DNA of 64,000 bases, from assembly GCF_902167145.1 (NCBI RefSeq), contig NC_050104.1, positions 94,313,849-94,377,848 of the forward strand, written 5' to 3'. This document shows, one piece after another, positions 1-10,129 of this stretch. Under the pieces are notes generated by a model. It worked only from the letters and a program-made list of their open reading frames with translations, was not told where the DNA came from and made no database searches. The translations under genes and the position numbers were made by a program. Numbering within the stretch: position 1 is the stretch's first letter; the number at the start of each line of letters is the position of its first letter. The stretch is from Zea mays (lineage: Eukaryota > Streptophyta > Magnoliopsida > Poales > Poaceae).

Positions 1-396
1 TTGGCTTATAGAACTCAGGTCCAAAGTATCCTTGATTTAGGAGTTGTTTGCATACACTCAATTCCAATCAAGGTTTTCAAGCCTTAGGATTTTGAAGTTA
101 ATCCTTCGGTCCAAGTATTTCTTCCACTTGATCTATCTTTGAAAACAAATTTTCTATAGACTCTAGGAATTTCCTTTAGCACTTCAAGACTCCAAGTCAA
201 TTTGTTACTTGCTCAAGGGATGACCTACTCCTGTTTAGCTTAGGTCCTTAACTAGGTCCTCTGCTCTGCACATAGCATCACCTTATTGTAAAATTATTGA
301 TCTAGTGAATGCATTCTAGGTGTAACAAGCAAGTTAATGCAAATGCTTATGATGACATGTCAGAGTTTTAGTTCATGTAACACCAGGGGTGTTACA
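1..396 (-). mobile_element. Terminal part of a Gypsy-type LTR, cut by the window edge
   Basis: The segment ends at 396 in GGGTGTTACA. Read on the minus strand it starts TGTAACACCCCTGGTGTTAC, the usual TGTAACACCC opening of grass Tekay/Del-type Gypsy LTRs, and that opening is itself a small inverted repeat. From 397 leftward-reading CACTA coding sequence resumes, so the LTR sits inside a CACTA gene. The other LTR end, the target duplication partner and any internal region lie outside the window, so orientation and family are inferred from the terminus only. No coding sequence was seen in it. Confidence 0.5.
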
Positions 397-1573
397 GAAG
401 CCCACCATCTGCACAAGGCCCGATAACCGTCTGATCAGGTGGCCATCCATGGCACCGACACCTACATGAAATTTTTTAAATAAAGCAAGCAAATACATGG
501 CTTCGTGCGATATGAGATGCGACAACCTGTTTACCTCTAGGTATTGCTCCTCCGTCAAGTAAATTGATGACCACTCGGCCTTGGTATTTGGCATCGGTCG
601 ATCATCAGCATTTGCTCTGTACCATGCCTTTATAGCCTGAATTCGTGCATAGTATATTTCATCTGCAACGACATCGTTCGCGTTATACTCAAACACGTAA
701 CGAGCGTTCATATCATATGATCCATCGTCCGACAACTTGTACCGTTTCTGCAAAAAAATTAGTGTTATCATAAAAGCAACCATATATGGAATAACTAAAT
801 TAGTATAAACAATTCATACCCAGAATGCATCCCAAACTAGTGCCTGTGTGTTGCCAAACGTTCTACAGACACCATAGCAATAATGCTCCCAAGTGGTGGC
901 GAGGACAGACTCGCCAGTAGGCAAAGTCACAAGACCAGGCCAGTGCAGACGAACAAGATTACCAAGGACCATGTTCACCTGCCTGTAGTGTCCTGTGCCT
1001 GTGAACGAGTCGTCGATCCAAGTCCTGCAAACAGAAAACAATGTAGAAATTAAAAAATAACTTTCAATAACATTTAAGCAAAGATATGTCACTCACTTTC
1101 CACTAGGCTTTATCAAAACCCGAGATTCGGGTGGAAGCTCTGGAGGTGGTCCAACAAAATGCAGCTTTCTCGTTCTCCTAACTCGAAAAGTTCCAGACCC
1201 AGCTGCGGAATCTCCACCAGCCCCAAAATCCCCAGCCCCAAAATCCCCACCAGCATCGTCTCCAGCATCATCTCCCACATTATCTCCACCATCATCTTCA
1301 ACATCATCTCTTGCATGATCCTCTACCACTGGTTCCTCAATTTCAGCATCCTATGAAACAAATAACTTACATCATACAATATTAAGTAACTCAAATAATG
1401 TAATTTAACAACTAACTTACATCTTGTGGAGGCAAATGTTCTGCCAGCGCTCTCCGTCTGCTCATGGTAGAACCTGTGCCCTGAAAAACTGAATCCTCAC
1501 CCCTCGAGCTGCTCCTCGAGCTACTCCTCGTCCCAAGCAAACTACGAGCAAAAGACTTCATTTCCTTTGACAT
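397..1573 (-). pseudogene. CACTA A second ORF (TNP1/Ptta-like), four exons, 3' end lost
   Basis: Four minus-strand exons with canonical GT-AG borders join in frame: 1573-1421 (51 codons, Ser/Arg-rich, RRRALAEHLPPQD), 1350-1097 (acidic Asp/Gly-rich stretch, then FRVRRTRKLHFVGPPPELPP), 1024-820 (TWIDDSFTGTGHYRQVN, VLGNLVRLHWPGLV, TWEHYCYG) and 747 downward (KRYKLSDDGSYDMNARYVFE, EWSSIYLTEEQYLEV). This is the layout of the second protein of grass CACTA elements, thought to bind element ends together with the transposase. The last exon is cut at 397 by the LTR to its left, so the C-terminus is missing. The start codon was chosen because it opens a continuous spliced frame. No stop codons were seen inside the visible exons. 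Function is known only by family resemblance. Confidence 0.75.
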
Positions 1574-1653
1574 CCTATTTTAACAAAAACAAGTTAGTAC
1601 ATAAATCGACAATAAAATAATAAAATATGCAATAAAATCATGATCCATACTCG

Positions 1654-2370
1654 TCAATCGTAATCGTAATCAAAATTAGTATCTAGTTGCTTTCGTCGAT
1701 TTAATGGACGCCAAGTAGCTTTCTTCTTTCTCGTCACTCGTTTTCTTTTTGGAGGAACCTCTACATCATTTTGATCGCCTAATAAAGATTCTTCCAACAT
1801 TTCAGTTTGTACATTAAACGTGCTGGTAAGTTCTTTGTCTTGGAAAATCTCAGCAGCCCCCACTTCCTGCTCGATTTGACTTTCAACATAATCAGCATCA
1901 CCAGGAGCATATAGTCGTTCACGAGGATTAACTTTGTACACTACCCTCCAATCAACCAAACCCTTTTTCTTAGATGGATATGTCATATAATACACCTGCT
2001 CGCATTGGTGGGCAAGGATTATAGTGTCGTGGCCTTTTAATCTATTGTTGTGTTTGACTTCCACCATGCCATATTGATTTTCTCGCGTTGTATTTGGAGA
2101 AAACCAATCACAATAGAAGAACACCACTTTGAGTTGTTTATCTCCAAAAAACTTGTACTCGATTATATCATTAATGACTCCATAATAATTAGTCACCTTC
2201 CCTTCATCATCGACAGCTCTAGTTACAACTCCGGAATTTGTCGTGGCTGCTAGAGGATGATCATCTTCGAACCTTGTGGAACGGAATCTAAAACCATTGA
2301 CATCATACCGACCATAACGTCTGCCAGTTACTGCTCCTAGGGATAACTATCGAAGGTCCGGGTGTATATT
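1654..2370 (-). pseudogene. CACTA A TNP2-type transposase, 3' part (DUF4216 and tail)
   Basis: This is the continuation of the transposase gene beyond the solo LTR. Reading leftward, codons from about 2340 give a DUF4216-like segment (VNGFRFRSTRFEDDH, NSGVVTRAV, NYYGVINDIIEYKFFG, VVFFYCDWFSPN), then a long acidic and finally basic tail (PPKRKRVTRKKKATW) ending at a stop at 1654-1656. The reading frame is open from about 2340 to the stop, so the damage sits upstream. The intergenic stretch of about 80 bp to the second ORF start at 1573 shows nothing else. Confidence 0.75.
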
Positions 2371-3617
2371 TGAAAGGGAAATGTGCCCTTGGGCCATTTC
2401 TAAGTATTTTGGTGATTTAGTGTCCAACATAAGTTCCTAAGTGTAAAAAGGTGGACAAAGTACAAATCAAGAATAAAGGTATGTTTCTCAGACTTAGTAC
2501 ATTGTTTTATGGACTAATGTATTGTGTCTAAGTGCTGGAAACAGGAAAAATCCAATTGGAAATGTCTTGGCTCGAGCAGCCAAGACTTTGCTGAGTCTGG
2601 GAGCACCGGACTGTCTGGTGGTGCACCGGACAGTGTCCGGTGCGTCAGGCTGGCTCGAGCGAAGTGGCCGCTCTCGGGAATTCACCGGCGACGTACGGCT
2701 ATAATTCACCGGCCTGTCCGGTGTGCACCGGACTGTCCGATGAGCCAACGGTCGGCCGGGCCAACGGTCGGCCGCGCAATCTGCGCGGGACACGTGGCCG
2801 AGCCAACGGCTAGAAGGGGGCACCGGACTGTCCGGTGTGCACCGGACATGTCCGGTGCGCCAACGGCTCTCAGGCTGCCAACGGTCGACTGCGCCATTTT
2901 TGGAAGGAAATCGGGCACCGGACAGTGTCCGGTGTGCACCGGACTGTCCGGTGAGCCAGTCGACAGAAGGCAAGATCAGCCTTCCTAGATTGCTCTCAAC
3001 GGCTCCTAGCTGCCTTGGGGCTATAAAAGGGACCCCTAAACGCATGGAGGAGAACACCAAGCATTCCTACAACATTCCTAAGCACCAAGACCTCGATTCC
3101 GCGCATTTGTTTCATTGTGACAGCATATAGAGCTCTAGTGGAGTTGTGAACTCATTGAGTTGTGTTGCGAGCTCTTGTTGCGACTTGTGTGCGTGTTGAC
3201 ACTTTGATTCTTGTGTCTTGTGTGCGTTGCTAATCCCCCCTTGCTCTGTGCTTCTTTGTGAACTTCAAGTGTAAGGGCGAGAGGCTCCAAGTTGTAGAGA
3301 TTCCTCGCAAACGGGATTGAGTAAAGCAAGCAAAACACCGTGGTATTCAAGTGGGTCTTTGGACCGCTTGAGAGGGGTTGAGTGCAACCCTCGTCCGTTG
3401 GGACGCCACAACATGGAGTAGGCAAGCGTTGGTCTTGGCCGAACCACGGGATAACCACCGTGCCATCTCTGTGATTGATCTTGTTGGTTATTGTGTTTTG
3501 TTGAAGATTCCTCTCTAGCCACTTGGCGGTTATTGTGCTAACACTTAACCAAGTTTTGTGGCTTAAGTTTTTAAGTGTTACAGGATCACCTATTCACCCC
3601 CCCTCTACGTGCTCTCA
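2371..3617 (+). mobile_element. Sirevirus solo LTR (same family as element 1) inserted in the CACTA transposase
   Basis: The insert is 1,247 bp, starts TGAAAGGGAAATGTGCCC and ends CACGTGCTCTCA-like (CTACGTGCTCTCA), the inverse of the element 1 LTR ends. It is flanked by perfect 5-bp target duplications ATATT at 2366-2370 and 3618-3622. It has no internal region, primer site or second LTR, so it is the product of LTR-LTR recombination. Between about 2600 and 2960 it holds tandem CACCGGACNGTCCGGTG palindromes typical of Sirevirus LTRs. A TATA-like CTATAAAAGG lies at about 3021-3030, upstream of the likely transcript start. Confidence 0.95.
2600..2960. repeat. Sirevirus LTR palindrome array in the solo LTR
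   Basis: Repeated imperfect copies of the palindrome CACCGGACTGTCCGGTG, some with a longer centre (CCGGACAGTGTCCGG), occur at irregular 20-60 bp spacing upstream of the TATA-like site. The same array occurs in every Sirevirus LTR in this window. Such palindromes are a described hallmark of Sirevirus LTRs; their job, perhaps binding an activator, is not established by this sequence. Confidence 0.9.
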
Positions 3618-6368
3618 ATATTGTCATTTTTATCTACATAATCTCGAAACCAACACAAGAAATTAAGTCCCCCATATTTTCCCTCTCGACGAATCTGGTC
3701 ACGTTCACAGCCAGAGATGCAATTTTGAGAATCAAATTCCCTGTTAGTACAAGGAAACAAACCTTTTAGTATCACAACAAAAATTCTAGCGGCAATGACT
3801 AAAATAAAGTTTACACTTACAGGAGAAACTGACTCATCTCTTCCATGTTGTTATACATATAGAGTAAAGCAGTCTTCCATTCGTCGTTGGTGAAACAATA
3901 TGTTGTGCTGGGTCCTACAGTTTTGCCTCTCCATTGAAAAATTTCAATATCACTGATAGGGGGCTCGTCGACATGATACCGCAACGTAGGGGCACTGACA
4001 TTATGTTCCTCTGCAAAGTACAGGCCCATGAACGATGCTATCTCTTTGTATTTGAATTCTTCAGCGATGCACCCTTCAACTCGTCTCTTATTACCAACCA
4101 TTGCACGTAGCTTCTTTAGTGTCCTTTCGATGTGATACATCATCTATATTGCATAGGACCTCCTACCTTAGCTTCGTATGGTAGGTGAACAAGTAGATGT
4201 TGCATCGGATTGAAGAAACCTGGTGGAAATATTTTTTCATGTTTGCATACCAAAATCAGTATTTGTTGCTCAAGCTTCTCCATCGTCTCTTTCTTTATTT
4301 CTTTAGCACAAAGATGTCTATAAAAGTAGCTTAGCTCCGCTAATGCTTTCCAGACATCATTTTTTACAAAACCACGAAACATAACAGGAAGGAGTCTTTC
4401 CATTATTATGTGGTAGTCATGACTCTTCAACCCAGAAAACTTGCCCGTCTTCAAATTCACAGACCTTCTAAAGCCCGCGGCGTAACCATCTGGGAACTTT
4501 AAGTTTTTCAACCATTTCATCAATTGTTTCTTCCTTTTAGGTTTAATACTGAAAGGAGCACGTGGCTTCTTCTGATTCTCTCCTATCTCCATAGTTGGTC
4601 TTCTACAGATTAAGGCCAAGTCTTTTCTAGCCTTAGGGTTGTCTTTTGTTTTGTCAGTGATATTCATGCAAGTGGTGATAATGCTTTCACCCATATTTCG
4701 TTCCTGGTGCATGACATCAATGTTATGCATTAGAATCAAGGCTTTCATATAAGGGAGTTCCCATAGACCACATTTGTAAGTCCAATTATGCTCGGTTCCA
4801 TAACCTTCAAAACGATTTCCATGTTCGTTTAGTTTCAAATCATTAAGTATCGCGAGAATCTCTGGACCACTTAGACGCTTGGGTGGTCCCCTCGTCACAA
4901 TCGTGTCCTTTTTAAAAGCGTTCCTATCGAACCTGAACGGGTGATCCTCTGGCAAAAAACATTTATGGCAATCGAAGCAACATATCTTTCCACCAAACTT
5001 TAGTCGAAAGCATAAAGTGTCTTCAACGCATATCGGACATATCAAAATCCCATGACAACTCTATCCAGCAAAGATACCATAAGCCATAAAATCATGAATA
5101 GACCACAAAAACGCGGCTCTCAGGTTGAACTTATGTTTCTTGTAACAATCGTACGCCTCAACTCCTTCCCACAAAATTTTCAATTCTTCAATCAGGGGTC
5201 TCATCATCACATCGATCTTTGTTCCAGGATGATCCGGACCAGGTATTACAAGACACAAGAAAATAAATTCATATTTCATGCAAAGAGCTGGTGGAAGGTT
5301 GTATGGAACAGCAAAGATAGGCCAACATGAGTAGGACGTTGCAGTTAGATTGAATGGCGAGAAACCATCTGTTGCCAAACCGAAGCGGACATTCCGCACT
5401 TCATCAGCAAAGCTAGAATCAAAAGCATCTAGTGCCTTCCATGCATCTGTATCAGCTGGGTGCACCATGACATTTGGATTCTCACGTACCCCTTCTTTGT
5501 GCCACCTCATGTGTCTGGTTGTATTTTTGGAGATGAACAAATGTTTCAACCGAGGTATAAGAGGCATGTAACGAAGCTGCTTACGTGCAATCTTCGTAGT
5601 CACGGTCAAACCATCGTCGTTTTCAACCTCAACGAATCTACGCTCACCACATACAGTACACTTCTTCTCACCCGCGGTCTCCTTCCAGAAAAGCATACAA
5701 TTATTGTCACAAACATCGATTTTTTCGTAGTCCATACCGAGCCCAGATAACAACTTTTTGGACTGATACATGTCCTTTGGTATCTTGTGATTCTCCGGAA
5801 GTACATCACTGATCAAGTTCAAAAGCTCCTTGTAACAATTGTTTGAGAATGCAAACTTAGACTTAATAGCCATAAGTCAAGTCACAAATACAAGGACGGT
5901 CACTTTTGTGTGCTCATGCAATGGCTCTTCGGCAGCTTTAAGGAGCTCGAAGAACTTCTGAACCTCAGGTGTAGCTGGATCCTCATACTCGGTGGGTTGA
6001 TCGGGGTTCTCCGAATCGACGGTTAGAAGCTCATGGCGTACATCGTCAAGAATCTCTTCCATCCTATCGTAGTCCCCCTCTTCATGTGACTGAACTTCTG
6101 ATACAATACGAGGAGGTGGGTCCTCACCGTGGTGCACCCACACCTCATAGCCTAGCATATAACCGTTCTTGCAAAGATCTATCGACATAGTCCTCCTGTC
6201 AAGAAAATAAATGTTCCAACACTTGCTACAAGGGCACCTAACATCGGTTCTAGTCTCTGACCGAGCAAAAGCACGGTCGAGAAACGCGTCAGTCTTGGCA
6301 ACCCACTCACTTGATAGAGCACCTCTTTTCTTCCAACCTTCATACATCCATCGACGATCCTCCTCCAT
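3618..6368 (-). pseudogene. CACTA A TNP2-type transposase, 5' and middle part, with stops and a frameshift
   Basis: Domains in order on the minus strand: an N-terminal transposase-associated domain (6368-5877; MYEGWKKRGALSSEWV, a CPCSKCWN zinc-binding pair, GYEVWVHHGE); the TNP2 transposase core (5873-5061; DNNCMLFWKE, a CTVCGERRF zinc pair, VRFGLATDGFSPFN with the conserved Asp, YNLPPALCMK, FLCLVIPGPDHPG); then DUF4218-type sequence (5045-3817; KSHDYHIIMERLLPVMFRGF, LVHLPYEAKVGGPM). Breaks are an in-frame TGA at 5874-5876, a TAG at 5058-5060 where the family has Trp, and a 1-bp deletion near 4140. Homology continues to about 3620, where the solo LTR interrupts it. The transposase acts on CACTA ends; this copy cannot encode a full protein. 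Confidence 0.85.
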
Positions 6369-6464
6369 ACTAGATACGAGATGTTAACTTGATTAGTTAA
6401 GTTAATCACGCCTCTAATCTAATAAACCACACTAATACAAGGAAAATAATTTCACGGGACCCTA

Positions 6465-6650
6465 AATCATATAAAATAACCTTATTTCCGAGGGCATAAT
6501 AATTACCCTCGGAAATTAATAGTTTAAATTATATAGACACCACTACATAACATTATCACGGGTGACAAATCATATAAAATGACCTTATTTCCTAGGGCAT
6601 AATAATTACCCTCGGAAATTAAAAATTTAAATTATCTAAGCACCACTAAC
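6465..6650. repeat. Two-copy AT-rich repeat with a palindrome in CACTA A leader
   Basis: A unit of about 100 bp occurs twice (about 6466-6545 and 6566-6650). Each holds the inverted repeat CCGAGGG...CCCTCGG around GCATAATAATTA, and a CACCACTA string. It lies between the transposase start and the GC-rich leader, so it is part of the subterminal/promoter region of the CACTA element. Confidence 0.7.
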
Positions 6651-7080
6651 TAAACGAAAACAAACTAAATTAATTACAAAATCAAATTTCGCCATATAAT
6701 CAAATTTCGGCCATCAGACATAATAAGATAAACATTATTTAACATACTAATTATTTAATAACAAAAATAGAAACTACAAAACAATATTAATATATACAAA
6801 ATAAAACTAAAAATACTTACTTAGAGAATGCGGGGCGGGGCAATTCCAGCGCGGGCGGAGATGTGGCCGGCGGCGACGGGGCAGCACCGGCGGTGTGGGC
6901 GATGGGGCGACCGGCACGAGCGGGGCCGCGGCCGGCAGCGGGCGTCGACGGCGGGCGGGGCGGCGACGGGGCTGTGGGCGGCGGGGCAGTGGGCGGCGGG
7001 GCGGCGACGGCGGCGACGGGCAGAGAGAAAATGGAGCGCGCGTGAAAATGAAACGGCGCGCGGGACCGGGTCCGCGTTAA

Positions 7081-7279
7081 AACACCTTATCTCCGACGGA
7101 TATTGACTCGGCCGTCAGACGTAAGCTTATATCCGACGGCTACGCTGACAGCCGTCGGACATAAGGCACTATTTCCGAGAGCCAGAGGTGGCCGTCGGAC
7201 ATAAGCTTACGTCCGACGGCCTCTTAGGCAGCCGTCGGAGATAAATTGACCGTCGGATGTTTGTTATTTTACTGTAGTG
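7081..7279 (-). repeat. CACTA A terminal inverted repeat and subterminal repeats
   Basis: At least seven direct and inverted copies of TCCGACGGC / GCCGTCGGA-CATAAG lie within 200 bp of the element end at 7279. Dense subterminal motifs like these are the transposase/TNPA binding sites in characterised CACTA elements. The outermost bases on the minus strand are CACTACAG. To the left, 6826-7080 is a GC-rich stretch whose frames are low-complexity Gly/Ala/Arg and are not taken as a gene. Confidence 0.8.
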
Positions 7280-7380
7280 AGTCCTCTGCAGTCTGCACTT
7301 TTAACCGTACATGTAATCATGTCAATCCGTTCCTTGACCTAGATAAAAGAAGACGTTGTAAATTTTTGTACTACTACTTA

Positions 7381-7499
7381 AGACTAGTTTGGAAAATCCA
7401 TTTTTCTAAGAGATTTCCATTTTTCGAAAGAAAATTAGTTTATTTTCCCTTGGGAAATGAAAATCTCTCACAAAAAATGTGATTTCCAAACTAGCTCTA
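7381..7499. repeat. MITE-like inverted repeat
   Basis: The ends AGACTAGTTTGGAAAATC and GATTTCCAAACTAGCTCT are near-perfect inverses, and the inner part (AAATCTC...GAGATTTCC, with TTTCCATTTTTC) also folds back. The size and AT-rich content fit a small MITE, but no clear target duplication was seen, so the superfamily is left open. Confidence 0.6.
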
Positions 7500-7536
7500 A
7501 ATAAGCCGAATGGTGGTGATTTGGGTGGCTGAATAC

Positions 7537-7621
7537 TATTCCCTCCGTTTCGTTTTAGTTGTCGCTGGACAGTGCAATTTTGCACTATCCAGCGACAACT
7601 AAAACGAAACGGAGGGAGTAA
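7537..7621. mobile_element. Short Stowaway-like MITE, almost perfect hairpin
   Basis: About 40 bp on each side are inverse copies with only a couple of mismatches (CCCTCCGTTTCGTTTTAG on the left, the inverse ending GGAGGGAG on the right), centred on TGCAATTTTGCA near 7580. The CTCCCTCCGT terminus and the TA at the right border are those of grass Tc1/mariner-derived (Stowaway) MITEs. It sits just past the 3' end of the heme oxygenase gene. Confidence 0.8.
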
Positions 7622-7736
7622 ATATCTTGGACAATAGTAACTAAACATGGATCCAGTGGATCTAGTGGACACGTAAACAGAAACTGACAGACAACGTTTA
7701 TGGTCGCATCGCATCAGGCAACGAACGAACTTTAGA

Positions 7737-8973
7737 TCAGCAGGGAAACATATGGCGGCGGAGGTCAACTGAACAGGTAAACGCCTTCTCCATCTCGCCC
7801 AGGCAGCGGTCCTTCTCTACTCGAGACCAACCCTGGCAACAGAACAGAGCAGGTGCATGCATATATTCGTTTCAGCAAACCGGCGAACGGAAGGAGAAAG
7901 GCGCAAATCACAAGAACGAAAAGGCAAATCGTAGCTTCAGTCAGGGGAGGCCTTACGGAAGCGACTCGGTTAAGCCTCGACCGGACATTCCGCTGCAGCT
8001 GCGACAGATCGCCCTCCCATTCGTAGAACTCTAGCTCTTTCTGCAGACTGAGCTTCTCAGCAACCTGTTTTGTTTGACGACCAAAGAACATAGTACTTAC
8101 AATCTGCAGTACTGATTATTAGAAAAGATGAAAGCACAATGATGGTTCTTCGTTTCATATGGTTTTCAGACATTACACTCATCGTCAGTTCATCACCTTT
8201 TTGCCGATGATTCGGCCTCCGGCAGCATGAGCGAAGTACACGTTGTAGAAATGGCAAACAAACGCCGGGGGGTTCTTCTCAGACAGCTCTACCAGAAAGG
8301 AAGCGTACGCAATGCCAGGAGCAGATGGTTCCGGAACTGCGTGACCTTGCTGCCTGAACCATTCCAGATCCCTGCCGAGCGGCTCCGATCTCTCCAAACC
8401 ACTAAACCAGTATCCCTGAACTCGGCATCTGGAAACACGTATCAAATGTAGGTATCAGCAAGCACGCACGCAGCATCGTTGTACTGTACGAAAAGACACC
8501 GACGAAAAGAGTAGCACCGCACTGCACTCACACCAGGGAACGACGGCGCGGTCGACGATGGCCTCGAGCGTCTGGAAGACGAGCTTGCTGTCGACGAGGA
8601 AGCGGAGGTACCCCTCGACGGTGGTCTGCCACTTGGCGACGGGCGGCTCCAGGGGCGCCTCCTTCTTGCCGTCCCTGGCCTGGTCCCTGGAGTGCAGCCG
8701 CATGGCCGCCGCCCGCATCTCCTCGGTGAACGGGGCGTCCGCCTCCTTTTCTCCCGCGGCAGGGGTCATCTCCATCGCCGCCGCCGCCACGACCAGCCTC
8801 CTCTGCGCCGCGACAGAAAACCCGGTCGTCCTGGGCCGGCGGCACGGCACACGCACACGACGGCCACCGCTCGGGCAGGCGGTTCGGAGCGGAAGCCACT
8901 CCCACTCGCGGGGACGCTGGCCGTCGAGGAGGGAGAGGGCGGCGCTGGGAACGGAGAGCCATGCGGGCGCCAT
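7737..8973 (-). pseudogene. Plastid heme oxygenase (HO1/HY1/SE5-like), four exons, frameshifted by an 8-bp duplication
   Basis: Heme oxygenase opens heme to biliverdin with ferredoxin in plastids, the first step to the phytochrome chromophore. Exons on the minus strand are 8973-8532, 8428-8197, 8064-7957 and 7832-7737, all with GT-AG borders, stop TGA at 7737-7739. Exon 1 gives a transit-peptide-like Arg/Ser/Ala-rich start, then EEMRAAAMRLHSRDQ with the proximal heme-ligand His (about residue 94) and PVAKWQTTVEGYLRFLVDSK. Exon 2 has [34 protein letters not shown] and [15 protein letters not shown]. Exon 3 has ELEFYEWEGDLSQL. Exon 4 has a WSRVEKDRCLGEMEKAF tail. Exon lengths less 8 bp give 289 codons, normal for the family. 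An extra 8 bp at about 8398-8409 shifts exon 2 and brings a stop near codon 194, before most of the C-terminal half. Everything else looks intact, so the lesion is recent or bypassed. Confidence 0.9.
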
Positions 8974-9147
8974 GGTGCCAAAGTGCTGGATGGATGGAAC
9001 ACGATCAACAACACCACACGGGCAGGGACAGGCCAGGTTAGTAGTGTACTACTGCTTCAGATCGGAGAGCAAATTCACGAGGCACGATCGTTGACCGAGG
9101 TTGAGAGCAATGCGGGTGGCATGTGGCGGTGAGAGCTGTGGCCCGCT

Positions 9148-9154
9148 CTTATAG
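9148..9154 (-). promoter_or_regulatory. TATA box of the heme oxygenase gene
   Basis: TATAAGA in a GC-rich setting (GGCTATAAGAGCGG on the minus strand) lies about 175 bp upstream of the chosen start codon. That gives a leader of roughly 145 nt. No other TATA-like site of similar quality was seen between 8974 and 9450. Confidence 0.6.
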
Positions 9155-9995
9155 CCAGCGGGGGAAAGGCATCGGTGGCAGCCATTGGAGCGCTGTGTTT
9201 GAGCGCCGACAGTGCGGAGTGGCGTGCGGCGTGCGCGGGAGGGAGGAGGGACCGAAGACGCGGAAACGAGAAGACGCGTAGCATGGGAATCGAGGCGGGA
9301 ATCGAGTGATCACAGGATCACAGGAGGATTCGCATGCAGGGGACGGGAGTGCTTTCTCTGACAGGTTGTCTCTCAACGACGAGTCGACGATCAGGCCTCG
9401 GGTAGGAGTGGGACCATGGGAGATGTGAGACACAGACAGGTCTCCATCAATCATCCTTCTTCATGTTGTGGTCACAGAGTTTTCAGGTTTTTTAAGCAAG
9501 TGATAGGACAAGCCTGCAGTAATAGCTGGACTACAATTATTGATTTTGGATTCAATCGATAGTGATAAACTATGCAGTATCAATGTTCGTTGAAGCATAA
9601 CCTACTACTATCGGATCATGGCTTCAACCGGGAACGATAGTTGTTTTTTTAAAAAAAAACATATCTTTCCATATGAGATCGGATTAAGACAGACTTCATA
9701 CAAAAATGTAGAGTTTAAAGAGATCTAAAACTTTGTAGTCAGCAAACTTAAAATTAAGATGGTTTACAAGTTCAAATATCTAATATAAGTTTTCGGATCA
9801 GATTTGACATGGTTAGCAATAATGCTGAACGGAGATAAAGTCAATACTAAAGCTGTAGTACTCGATGAGATGTAAAACTTTGTGGTTAACAACTATTTCA
9901 TTTAAGATTGTTTTGAGAGTAAAATAGATAATATAATATTTAAAAGTATGTAGTTAAAAGAACAACATCAGTTACATAGTCACATGCGTGGACAT
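9155..9995. other. Upstream region of heme oxygenase, no further gene seen
   Basis: The first 300 bp are GC-rich promoter-like sequence. From about 9480 the sequence turns AT-rich, with no convincing coding frame and no recognised repeat. The CTACTATCGG and GATAGTGATAAACTA strings near 9555-9640 look like decayed repeat DNA but could not be assigned. Confidence 0.4.
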
Positions 9996-10080
9996 GTGGT
10001 GTAGCTCAGTTGGTATGTGCACTCGCAAGAACATGAAAGTTGAGGTCTCAAGTTTAAAACATGAAAGCACATATTTTTTC
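9996..10080 (+). repeat. tRNA-derived SINE-like remnant
   Basis: GTAGCTCAGTTGGTATGTGC (10001-10020) is a good tRNA-type A box. GAGGTCTCAAGTTTAAAAC, 22 bp further on, is a degenerate B box, followed by a T-rich stretch. The spacing is that of a tRNA head. The fold and the rest of a tRNA are not preserved, so a SINE head or tRNA pseudogene is likely. Confidence 0.5.
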
Positions 10081-10129
10081 TACATTTTTATCTTTCTGTC
10101 GCCTAACACAACTCGTGTTAGCAATGGTT

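Larger units (their letters stand above)
397..7279 (-). mobile_element. CACTA (En/Spm) transposon A, right end present, degenerate
   Basis: Read on the minus strand the element starts at 7279 with CACTACAGTAAAATAAC, a CACTA terminal inverted repeat. It is followed by subterminal copies of CCGACGGC/GCCGTCGGA, a GC-rich leader, a TNP2-type transposase gene (first codon 6368) and a second spliced gene (first codon 1573). The base triplet AGT at 7280-7282 would be half of the 3-bp target duplication. The left end is beyond the LTR at 1-396 and is not visible. A Sirevirus solo LTR (2371-3617) interrupts the transposase. Two nonsense codons and a frameshift make the element non-autonomous. Confidence 0.85.

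Noticed and set aside
2600..2960. Regular short repeats with spacers that resemble a CRISPR array
   Set aside because: The units are self-complementary, irregularly spaced, inside an LTR of a plant genome; they are Sirevirus palindromes.
6828..7106. Gly/Arg-rich frames in the GC-rich CACTA A leader
   Set aside because: Low complexity, between the terminal repeats and the transposase start; no homology or splice logic.
8558..9132. Long GC-rich plus-strand frames opposite heme oxygenase exon 1
   Set aside because: Antisense shadows of a GC-rich exon with clear splice structure and homology on the minus strand.
9996..10080. A tRNA gene at the GTAGCTCAGTTGG site
   Set aside because: The A box is good, but the acceptor and T stems do not pair and the B box is degenerate.
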